Assembly (NCBI GenBank): GCA_015487635.1
Contig: WFPM01000016.1
Span: 1 to 40,735 of the forward strand
Origin: Rhodothermus sp.
GTDB taxonomy: Bacteria; Bacteroidota; Rhodothermia; Rhodothermales; Rhodothermaceae
Length of the DNA stretch: 40,735 nt
Reading direction: 5' to 3'
In this document: positions 1 through 6,716 of the stretch, piece by piece
Position numbering within the stretch: position 1 is the first letter of the stretch
Layout of the letters: each line of letters opens with the position of its first letter
Position numbers and translations under genes: made by a program
Notes under the pieces: generated by a model
Databases searched by the model: none
What the model was told of the DNA's origin: nothing
Seen by the model: only the letters and a program-made list of their open reading frames with translations

Positions 1-22
1 GAACATACTCGGACGTGGACGC

Positions 23-718
23 ATGAAGCTTCCTGATTGGCCGTTATTGATGCCGGCGCGCAAACTGTACCGGGTGGTCGACCGGTTGTATCGCCGGGGA
101 CTGCTTGCCTGGAGCATCCGGGGCTTTCGACGGCAACCGCCCGGGACATTACCGTCTCGTCGGCTGCTACGCGTCCTGCGTAAAGGCTGGGGCAACGAAG
201 TCTGGTCGGCCAGCGAGGAACTGCTGATCGGTCTGATTCGGGAAGCCTGGAAGACGCCGGGACCGGTGCTGGAGTGTGGTTCAGGGCTGAGCACGCTGTT
301 GCTGGGAGCGATCGGGATGCGGGTCGGCTGGGAGGTGTGGACGCTGGAGCACGACGCCTTCTGGGCCGAACATGTGCGGCAGGCGCTATGCCGCTTCGGG
401 ATGACGAACGTTCATCTCCTGCATGCGCCGCTCCGCGACTACGGGGCCTTCCACTGGTATGATGTGCCGCCCGAGATGCTGCCCGCCTGCTTTTCACTGG
501 TGCTTTGCGATGGGCCGCCGGGCAACACGCCGGGCGGCCGCTATGGTCTACTGCCGGTGCTGGGCCACCGTCTCAGCCCTACAGTTGTTATTCTCCTGGA
601 TGACGCCGGACGTCCGGAGGAACAGGCCATTGCGCATCGCTGGACAGCCGAACTCGGCGGCACGATGACCATTGAAGGCGTGCAGAAACCCTACGCCCGT
701 ATCGAAGGCCCCGGATGA
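23..718 (+). CDS. Putative SAM-dependent methyltransferase (class I fold)
   Basis: The 231-residue product has a short basic N-terminal region and then a Rossmann-type motif I (VLECGSGLSTLLLG, about residues 80-93). An acidic strand-end follows (TLEHD), and later LVLCDGPPG resembles the motif IV region of class I methyltransferases. No substrate can be named. The last four bases (ATGA) overlap the start of the flippase gene, so the two are probably co-translated, which suggests a role in making or decorating a surface glycan. The ATG at 23 is the first in frame in this window. The window begins only 22 bases upstream, so a longer N-terminus cannot be fully excluded. The fold is fairly secure; methyl transfer itself is an inference. 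Confidence 0.7.
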   Translation: MKLPDWPLLMPARKLYRVVDRLYRRGLLAWSIRGFRRQPPGTLPSRRLLRVLRKGWGNEVWSASEELLIGLIREAWKTPGPVLECGSGLSTLLLGAIGMRVGWEVWTLEHDAFWAEHVRQALCRFGMTNVHLLHAPLRDYGAFHWYDVPPEMLPACFSLVLCDGPPGNTPGGRYGLLPVLGHRLSPTVVILLDDAGRPEEQAIAHRWTAELGGTMTIEGVQKPYARIEGPG

Positions 719-2217
719 GTCGTACCGCTTCGCAGAGCACGCTGAGCCGCCTGCTCCGGCAGGGCAGCGTCTACGCGCTGGGGAATCTGCTGTTGAAGGC
801 CAGTGGACTACTACTGGCCCCGCTCTACCTCAACACCACGCTGCTTCCGCAGGCGGCGTATGGCTATCTGGTGCTGCTGGAAGCCACGGCGCAGCTGCTG
901 CTGCCGCTGCTGGGACTGGGGCTGACGACCGGGCTGCTCAAGTTTGCCACCGATCCGGCGCAGCGCGACCGTCAGGAAGCTGTGCCCTTCACCGTACTGA
1001 GCGTTTCGCTGGGCGTGGCCCTGCTGGTGCTCGGGCTGAGCTGGGTGGCGGCACCACGGTTGGGCACGCTGCTGGACCGGGCCGACGGTGGGATAATTCT
1101 GCGCCTGTTCGGCTGTTACCTGGCCGCGAAGCTTCTGAGCGGCGTTCCGCTGGCGTTTCTGCGACTCCGGGAACAGGCGGTGCTCTATACGACGGCCGTT
1201 CTGCTCGAGACGGCGCTGCTCATTGGCGGTGTGTACTACTTTCTGGCCCATGCGCATCTGGGCCTCCGGGGCGTTGTGCAGGCCATGGCGCTGGCGTCCG
1301 GTAGCAGTGCGCTGGTGCTGGTGGGGGGTATGATGCGCGTGGTGCCCCGGCGCTGGGATCCCCGCCTGGTGGGTGCACTCATCCGTTTCGGGTTGCCGCT
1401 TGCGCTGGCCGGCGTAGCACTGCCCGTGTTGCACGTGGGCGACCGCTACCTGCTGGGCTGGCTTGCCGATCCGGAAACGGTGGCCGTCTATGGCTGGGCA
1501 GCCCGCCTGAGCGGCGTGCTGAACATGCTGCTCGTGCAGAGTTTCCAGCTGGCCTTTGCGGTGATCGGCCTGAAAGCCCTGGGCGCGCAGCCGGAAGGCG
1601 AGGCCGCGCTGCACCGCCGGACGTTCCGACACTACACGATCTGGGGCGGTTGGATTGCCCTGGCGCTCTCGCTGGGCGCCTACGACGTGACGGCGTTGCT
1701 GGCATCGGACACAGCCTACCTGCAGGCCGATCCACTGGTGCTGCCCCTGAGTCTGGGCTACCTGTTGTTCGGACTGTACACCATTTTTGTAAATGTGCTC
1801 TACGCAGCCGGGGAGAGTCGTTTCATCGCCTGGAATGTCGTGGCGGCCGGGCTGCTAAACATCGCACTGAACCTGTGGTGGATTCCGAAGCTGGGGGCCA
1901 TGGGAGCCGCACTGGCTACCGTCGTGGCCTACGGTGTGTTGGCCGGAGGGGCCGCCCGACGAGCGCTCCGGATACGTCCTACGACCTATCCCTGGCGGAC
2001 GCTGGTGCTCGTCCTGGTGCTGGTGATCGGACTGGCACTGGTGGGACATCTGACCACAACGCTATCGACGGCCGCCCGGCTGTCGATCCGCGTGCTACTG
2101 GTGTTGCTCTATGGACCGCTGGTGGTGGCGCTGCGGCTCTATCGTCGGGAGGAACTGCAGGAAGGCTGGCAGTGGCTGCGTCGGCAGTGGCAGCAGATGC
2201 GCGCACCCACCGGATGA
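715..2217 (+). CDS. Polysaccharide biosynthesis flippase (Wzx/MATE-like)
   Basis: The 500-residue, very hydrophobic protein has about 12-14 predicted membrane segments and the typical N-terminus of lipid-linked oligosaccharide flippases (SRLLRQGSVYALGNLLLKASGLLLAPLYL). A second half again carries long hydrophobic helices (DRYLLGWLADPETVAVYGWA, then ESRFIAWNVVAAGLLNIALNLWWIPKLGAMGAA in the family pattern). This family moves undecaprenyl-linked glycan units from the inner to the outer face of the cytoplasmic membrane. Its start overlaps the stop of the methyltransferase-like gene by four bases, pointing to a glycan locus that extends to the left of the window. The glycan is unknown. Family assignment is firm; the wzx symbol is withheld because no polymerase or glycosyltransferase is visible. 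Confidence 0.85.
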   Translation: MSRTASQSTLSRLLRQGSVYALGNLLLKASGLLLAPLYLNTTLLPQAAYGYLVLLEATAQLLLPLLGLGLTTGLLKFATDPAQRDRQEAVPFTVLSVSLGVALLVLGLSWVAAPRLGTLLDRADGGIILRLFGCYLAAKLLSGVPLAFLRLREQAVLYTTAVLLETALLIGGVYYFLAHAHLGLRGVVQAMALASGSSALVLVGGMMRVVPRRWDPRLVGALIRFGLPLALAGVALPVLHVGDRYLLGWLADPETVAVYGWAARLSGVLNMLLVQSFQLAFAVIGLKALGAQPEGEAALHRRTFRHYTIWGGWIALALSLGAYDVTALLASDTAYLQADPLVLPLSLGYLLFGLYTIFVNVLYAAGESRFIAWNVVAAGLLNIALNLWWIPKLGAMGAALATVVAYGVLAGGAARRALRIRPTTYPWRTLVLVLVLVIGLALVGHLTTTLSTAARLSIRVLLVLLYGPLVVALRLYRREELQEGWQWLRRQWQQMRAPTG

Positions 2218-2476
2218 ATTGCATAGGGTCGCCGGGGCGCTCTATATTGCGAAGTATAAAATCGCTGATTTACCGGTGCATGATGTGGCCACACCCAAGT
2301 GCCGGATACATTCCGGTGCATACGACAGGGCGGGCATAGTGGTCCGCCCCTACCTGGTGGAAACGTCGTCGTTGGTCTGGTAGGTGCATGCTTTCAGTCC
2401 GAAATGAGCGGCGCCAACCCCAATGCCAGTTTCCCGAATGTCGGCGCAGAACCTGGCAGGAGCCACCCTCCCCTGG

Positions 2477-2497
2477 CCCCTCCCTGGCAGGGAGGGG
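2477..2497. repeat. Perfect G/C-rich inverted repeat
   Basis: CCCCTCCCTG and CAGGGAGGGG are perfect 10-base arms separated by one base, and would form a tight hairpin in either strand. No T-run follows on either side, so it does not look like a normal intrinsic terminator. It sits about 80 bases before a second G/C palindrome in the same spacer. Confidence 0.7.
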
Positions 2498-2578
2498 GAA
2501 GCACACGAGCGGAAGCCTCGACGCTGAAACATGCGCAGGCGCCTGCCTCCACCGACAGCCGTAGTCCGTAGCCACCGC

Positions 2579-2620
2579 TCCCCCTTGTAGGGGGAACTGG
2601 CCCGAAGGGCCTGAGGGGGG
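2579..2620. repeat. Composite palindromic element (CCCCC/GGGGG type)
   Basis: Two hairpins lie side by side: TCCCCC-TTGTA-GGGGGA (2579-2595) and GGCCC-GAA-GGGCC (2599-2611), followed by a run of six G that can pair alternatively with the first C-run. This resembles the short palindromic intergenic repeats scattered through many genomes. It ends 19 bases before the YbbR-like start codon, so it would lie in that gene's leader if transcription begins upstream. Confidence 0.6.
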
Positions 2621-2639
2621 CATGGGGGGCCGCTGTACC

Positions 2640-3683
2640 ATGATATCTCGGAAATCGTATAAGCTTACTGCTGGAAAACGCGCGACCGTGTGGAGTGAAA
2701 TCGCCCAGCGCTTTCCGCTGCTGCAGCAGCTCTTCAGCCGTCGCGTGCCCGTCGGGGACGGGCGCCGTCCAGAAGGCGGACCGTCGAAAGGGACGGTCAT
2801 CACCGTCTGCATTTTGATCTCTACATTGCTCTGGTTTACCTTTACGCTGCAGGAGACCTACACGGCCACGCTGGATCTGCCGGTGCGCGTGGTCAACGTA
2901 CCGCCTGATCAGGCGCTGGCCGTTCCACCGCCGCGCTTTGTGCGCGTGCAGCTCCGTGGCGAGGGCTATCCGCTCGTGCAGCTCTACTTCAACCCGCCAA
3001 CCATTACGCTGGACGCCCGGCAGGACGTAATCGATCTGACCACCCTTGATCTGAATCTGCCCCGCGGGGTGGTCGTGGAAAGCATTACGCCGCAGATGGT
3101 GGAACTGCGTAAGGAATCCCGCCTGACGCGTCGCCTGCCCGTCGAATTGCGCGTGGTTATCGAAACGCCGCCCACGCACGACCTGCTCTATCCGCCGCGC
3201 GTTGAACCCGATAGTGTGCAGGTTTCGGGAGCGGCTTCGATTGTGAGCAAGCTGGGCGCCTGGCCGACCGTGTCCATGCAGCTGCGCGACGTGCGCGACT
3301 CGATCGCGATCCGGGTCCCCCTTTCCGATACACTGCGGCCGCTGGTGACCGCCACGCCCGAAGCGGTGCAATTGTATGCGCAGGTGGTGCCCTTTACAGA
3401 GGGCGTCCGGGAACTGCCGGTACGCGTAACAGGCGCCCCCTCCACCGAACGTGTGGTAACGCTGGAGCCGGCTACCGTGCGCGTGCGCTTCCGTGTGCCA
3501 CTGGCCCAGTACGAGGCGGCCATGACGGCGCCCGACTTCTTCGCTACCGTTCCCTACGAGGCCATCCGCGCCGATACTACCGGCCGCGTGCGTCCCATTA
3601 TTCATCTGCCCGACGGCGTCGCCGTACGCGACCTCGTGGTCATTCCACCGGCTCTCCGCTACTACAACGTGCTGATTCAATAG
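2640..3683 (+). CDS. YbbR-like domain protein (CdaR-like)
   Basis: I take the ATG at 2640 as the start (347 residues). The ORF-track start at 2622 lies in the G-run of the palindrome and adds only MGGRCT. A single membrane helix (VITVCILISTLLWFTFTL, about residues 50-67) is followed by a long extracytoplasmic beta-rich region with repeated blocks of the YbbR type (for example DLPVRVVNVPPDQALAV, DLNLPRGVVVESITPQMVEL, and later ELPVRVTGAPSTERVVTL). In Firmicutes CdaR proteins regulate the c-di-AMP cyclase CdaA and are encoded beside it. No cyclase gene is in this window, so that role is unproven here. The domain call is good; the partner is unknown. Confidence 0.75.
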   Translation: MISRKSYKLTAGKRATVWSEIAQRFPLLQQLFSRRVPVGDGRRPEGGPSKGTVITVCILISTLLWFTFTLQETYTATLDLPVRVVNVPPDQALAVPPPRFVRVQLRGEGYPLVQLYFNPPTITLDARQDVIDLTTLDLNLPRGVVVESITPQMVELRKESRLTRRLPVELRVVIETPPTHDLLYPPRVEPDSVQVSGAASIVSKLGAWPTVSMQLRDVRDSIAIRVPLSDTLRPLVTATPEAVQLYAQVVPFTEGVRELPVRVTGAPSTERVVTLEPATVRVRFRVPLAQYEAAMTAPDFFATVPYEAIRADTTGRVRPIIHLPDGVAVRDLVVIPPALRYYNVLIQ

Positions 3684-3700
3684 GTGCTGCGCTACAGAGC

Positions 3701-3737
3701 CGTGCTTGCAGGCTGGCACAAAGCAAAGCGGCGTGCC
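3701..3737. repeat. Hairpin repeat copy 1
   Basis: The sequence CGTGCTTGCAGGCTGGCACA continues into AAGCAAAGCGGCGTGCC. GGCAC (3715-3719) and GTGCC (3732-3736) form the stem. It aligns base by base with the copy at 3788-3826 and more loosely with the one at 21473-21510. Confidence 0.6.
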
Positions 3738-3787
3738 TTCTCGGATAATGCCACTCTGGCGCCTCCGTAGCTTATTACAAACAAGCT

Positions 3788-3826
3788 CGTGCTTGTAGTC
3801 AGGCACGAAGCGCAAGCGAAGTGCCG
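3788..3826. repeat. Hairpin repeat copy 2
   Basis: The sequence CGTGCTTGTAGTCAGGCACG continues into AAGCGCAAGCGAAGTGCCG. GGCAC (3802-3806) and GTGCC (3821-3825) pair. It shares the frame C-TGCTTG-AG-C-GGCAC-AAGC with copy 1, which lies about 50 bases upstream, and AAGCGAA-TGCCG with copy 3. Confidence 0.6.
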
Positions 3827-3999
3827 TCGGAGTGTCGCCCCTTCGGCCAGCGTCTGCGAGGCTTACCATAACCCGACTCCGCATTGCAAAAGAGGCCTCA
3901 AACCTTTTTCGCAGGAACGTTTGTCGCTTTTTGCTGAAGCCGAAACAAGGGCCGGGGCCTCTCGTTGGAGCGAGCGGCGCTGAAATCGGAGAGCGGCCC

Positions 4000-4644
4000 A
4001 TGACTTCCGCTGCCGGGCAACGTACGGACTACTATGTGGATACGCCGCGCGGGCTGTTTACGGCGGCCGGTCACTGGTTTCGTACGACCGAAGCGCTGCT
4101 CCAGTCCTATGCCGGGCCGCTCCTCGAAAAGGAACCGCTGGACCGACTGCTACGCCAGGCCGACGTGTGGCTGGCATTGCCTTCTCTGCTGATGCTCTGG
4201 GCGTTGCTGCCGTTGCTGTGGGGGGGCGCGCCTGTCGTGGCTGCCGGCGTGGCGCTGGTGCTGTACCTGCTGGGAAACTTGCTCCTGCCCCTGTTGATTC
4301 TTCGCCCGCTGACCCCGATACTGACTGTGCTGGCCAATCCCTGGCTGCAGGGGGCGGCCTATGTGGTAGGGCTGACCGCCCTGGCTTGGAGTGGACGGTT
4401 ACCGGCCGTATGGATGGGGCTGGCCGGTTTTGTGCTGGTGCGCTGGGGGCTGCTCGACCGTCTGCTCCGGCCAGTACTGGACCGGCTGCATGCGGCGCTG
4501 TATCCGCTACCCTTGCCCGATCAGGTGCTGCGCACGCTGATCCTCCGCGCGGCGCTGGCCCACCGCGTTGCGCTACCCGAACTGCAGGCGATGGAGCAGG
4601 AGGTGCTTCGACGCCTGCGTCAGCTTCCCTGGAACCGAAACTGA
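4000..4644 (+). CDS. Membrane protein of unknown function
   Basis: I start this at the ATG at 4000 (214 residues). The longer ORF from 3832 reads through the repeat region and adds a basic segment unlike the rest. After a polar N-terminus (MTSAAGQRTDYYVDTPRG) there are about four or five hydrophobic segments (for example WLALPSLLMLWALLPLLW, VVAAGVALVLYLLGNLLLPLLIL, GAAYVVGLTALAW and AVWMGLAGFVLV), ending in a charged helix (ELQAMEQEVLRRLRQL). I do not recognise a family. It lies 9 bases before the histidine phosphatase gene and is probably co-transcribed with it and with the men genes behind. No function is proposed. Confidence 0.6.
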   Translation: MTSAAGQRTDYYVDTPRGLFTAAGHWFRTTEALLQSYAGPLLEKEPLDRLLRQADVWLALPSLLMLWALLPLLWGGAPVVAAGVALVLYLLGNLLLPLLILRPLTPILTVLANPWLQGAAYVVGLTALAWSGRLPAVWMGLAGFVLVRWGLLDRLLRPVLDRLHAALYPLPLPDQVLRTLILRAALAHRVALPELQAMEQEVLRRLRQLPWNRN

Positions 4645-4653
4645 ATCGAATGC

Positions 4654-5319
4654 ATGGCTGTGACCACGTTGTACCTTGTGCGGCACGGCGAGACCGATTA
4701 TAACCGCAACAGCATTGTGCAGGGACGCGGCGTCGATGCGCCACTCAACGAGCGGGGACGGCGTCAGGCCGAAGCGCTCGCGCGACGCTTTGCCGCGGTG
4801 CCGCTGCATGCAATCTATACCAGCCCCCTGCGGCGCGCGCTGGAGACGGCCGAGGCGGTGCGCCGGTATCATCCCGCGGTGCCATTTTTCCAGATGGCCG
4901 ATCTGGAAGAAATGGACTGGGGCGAGCTGGAAGGGAAACCCTACGCGCCCCCTTATGATGCAAGGATCCGTGCCATCTACGAACGCTGGCGGGCCGGTGA
5001 TTACGACTACCCGGTACCCGGCGGTGAGTCCATCCTGGACGTACAGCGTCGCGCGCTGCGGGCGTTGAAAGCCATTCTGACCCGTCACGAAGGCAAGACC
5101 GTGCTGATCGTCACGCACGGTCGATTTCTGCGCATTCTGCTGGCCTCCATTCTGCCTGCGTATGGACTGGCCCGCATGGAGGCCCTTCCGCATACGAACA
5201 CGGCCGTCAATCATCTGGTCTATGAAAACGGCCGGTTCCGGGCGCTTCGGCTGAACTGTACGGCGCACCTGGAGGAAGCGGCGGTGGACGACGGACCTCG
5301 GGCGGAGGTAGCGGTATGA
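4654..5319 (+). CDS. Histidine phosphatase family protein (phosphoglycerate mutase-like)
   Basis: The 221-residue product begins with LYLVRHGETDYNRNSIVQGR, the RHG catalytic signature of the histidine phosphatase superfamily. A second conserved histidine lies in LIVTHGRFLRILLA (about residues 150-163), and YTSPLRRALETAE carries the conserved arginine. Members include cofactor-dependent phosphoglycerate mutases, alpha-ribazole phosphatases and broad phosphatases; the sequence does not separate these. Its stop overlaps the menF start by ATGA, so it is translationally coupled to menaquinone genes. That could mean it acts on a related phosphorylated compound, but this is speculation. The ATG at 4654 directly precedes the first beta strand. 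Confidence 0.85.
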   Translation: MAVTTLYLVRHGETDYNRNSIVQGRGVDAPLNERGRRQAEALARRFAAVPLHAIYTSPLRRALETAEAVRRYHPAVPFFQMADLEEMDWGELEGKPYAPPYDARIRAIYERWRAGDYDYPVPGGESILDVQRRALRALKAILTRHEGKTVLIVTHGRFLRILLASILPAYGLARMEALPHTNTAVNHLVYENGRFRALRLNCTAHLEEAAVDDGPRAEVAV

Positions 5320-6716
5320 AGCGAATGGATCTATCGGCGGTGGAAGGCGCACTGCCCGTATGCGCACCGGAGGAGCTGCCCCGCGTGCTGGGCAGCCGCA
5401 TCCGGCGGGCACTGCGTCAGCCCTCCGCGGAAATTGTCCAACTGCGCTGTCCCGTCGCGCCGCTCGACCTGCTGACCTGGCTGGCTGCCCAGACGGAGCC
5501 CGTCAAGTTCTACTGGGCCGATCGTGAAAACGCCGAAGTCGTGGCCGCACTGGGCACAGTCCTGCTGTACGAAGCCACGCATCTGCTTACCCGCGAAGCG
5601 CTCGCGCCCGTGGAAGACCGACTCCAGCGGGCCGATCCCGGCGTTCGGTTGTACGGCGGAGGGCGTTTCGACAGCCGGGCGCCTGTGGCACCGCACTGGG
5701 AACCGTTCGGTGCCGGGCGGTTCTGGCTCCCCCGCTTCGAACTCCGGCGCACCGGCAACCGCTACTGGCTGATCTGCAACCTGGTGCCCGAACTGGATCA
5801 GGAGCGTGTCGAGACGATCGTCGAGGCGCTGCGGACGCTCCGCTGGCCCGAGGTGCCGCTGGCCTCCGAGCTGCCACTGCCGCTGGATCGCCGGGACACG
5901 CCGGATCAGGCGGGCTGGGCGCGTAACGTCACGTGTGCACTGGATGCCTTTCGCCGGGGGCAGATGGAAAAAGTCGTACTGGCCCGCCAGGTGCAATACA
6001 CCTTCGGCGAAGCGCTCGATGGGCTGGCCCTGCTCGAGCGGTTGCAGGAGGCCACGCCAGGTTGCTTCCATTTTTACTACCAGCCGGAGCCAGGCACGGC
6101 TTTTCTCGGAGCTTCGCCGGAGCGACTGTTTCGACGCGCCGATGGGCACGTCTGGAGCGAGGCCGTCGCCGGCACCCGTCCCCGTGGGCGTACAGAAGCC
6201 GACGACGCCCGTCTGGCCGCCGAGCTGCTCCAGAGCGAAAAAGATCGCCGTGAGCAGTACTATGTGCAGCAGAGCATCATCGAAGAGTTGCGGCCACTGT
6301 GTGAGGCGCTGGACGCCGACGCCCAGCTTTCCGAAATGACGCTGGCCCGCGGGCGGCATCTGTACACGGGCATTCGTGGACGACTGCGGCCGGCGGTGCC
6401 CACCGGCGCGCTGTTGAAAGCATTGCATCCCACGCCGGCCGTCGGCGGCTATCCGCGGGCTGCGGCCATGGAAGCCATCCGTGCCTGGGAACCGTTCGAC
6501 CGTGGCTGGTACACCGGTCCCATCGGCTGGCTGGGGACCGACGCGGCCGAGTTTGCCGTGGCCATTCGCTGCGGACTGGTGGCCGGACACCATCTGTACC
6601 TGTACTCCGGCGCCGGGATCGTGGAAGGTTCGGTGCCCGCGCTGGAGTGGGACGAGATCGAGCACAAGATCAGCGACTTCGTGAACGTGCTGGGCCTTGA
6701 GCTTCGACGTTCGTAA
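5316..6716 (+). CDS. menF: Isochorismate synthase
   Basis: The 466-residue enzyme converts chorismate to isochorismate, the first step of the classical menaquinone pathway. The C-terminal two-thirds is the chorismate-binding fold: FRRGQMEKVVLARQVQYTF, then FLGASPERLFRR, SEAVAGTRPRGRTEADD, the helix KDRREQYYVQQSIIEELRPL, HLYTGIRGRLRP, LHPTPAVGGYPR, the glycine-rich WYTGPIGWLGTD and the final YSGAGIVEGSVPALEWDEIEHK. This order is typical of MenF/EntC/DhbC. The position directly before menD makes menaquinone rather than siderophore synthesis the likely role. The start ATG overlaps the stop of the phosphatase gene. Confidence 0.93.
   Translation: MKRMDLSAVEGALPVCAPEELPRVLGSRIRRALRQPSAEIVQLRCPVAPLDLLTWLAAQTEPVKFYWADRENAEVVAALGTVLLYEATHLLTREALAPVEDRLQRADPGVRLYGGGRFDSRAPVAPHWEPFGAGRFWLPRFELRRTGNRYWLICNLVPELDQERVETIVEALRTLRWPEVPLASELPLPLDRRDTPDQAGWARNVTCALDAFRRGQMEKVVLARQVQYTFGEALDGLALLERLQEATPGCFHFYYQPEPGTAFLGASPERLFRRADGHVWSEAVAGTRPRGRTEADDARLAAELLQSEKDRREQYYVQQSIIEELRPLCEALDADAQLSEMTLARGRHLYTGIRGRLRPAVPTGALLKALHPTPAVGGYPRAAAMEAIRAWEPFDRGWYTGPIGWLGTDAAEFAVAIRCGLVAGHHLYLYSGAGIVEGSVPALEWDEIEHKISDFVNVLGLELRRS

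Larger units (their letters stand above)
2218..2639. other. Gene-poor spacer with palindromic elements
   Basis: This 422-base stretch lies between the flippase stop and the YbbR-like start. No ORF in it looks like a real protein. It holds a possible sigma-70-type promoter just after the flippase stop (TTGCAT at 2219-2224, 18-base spacer, TATATT at 2243-2248), a direct repeat of CCGGTGCAT, a perfect 12-base palindrome (GCAGGCGCCTGC, 2535-2546), and two larger G/C-rich hairpins listed separately. The promoter call is weak because the downstream gene is about 400 bases away. Confidence 0.5.
3684..3999. other. Spacer with two diverged hairpin repeats
   Basis: This 316-base region separates the YbbR-like gene from the membrane protein. 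It contains two related hairpin repeats (listed separately) and a less G/C-rich stretch at about 3880-3950 that may carry a promoter, although I cannot assign boxes with confidence. The ORF-track extension of the next gene into this region starts at an internal codon of the repeat zone and has a protein sequence unlike the rest of that gene, so I treat the region as non-coding. Confidence 0.55.

Noticed and set aside
2394-4001. 535-codon minus-strand ORF
   Set aside because: It is antisense to the YbbR-like gene, is rich in His/Arg/Gly/Gln as expected of shadow frames in GC-rich DNA, and runs through the hairpin repeats (seen as the repeated CFVPACKHGS/RFVPDYKHEL).
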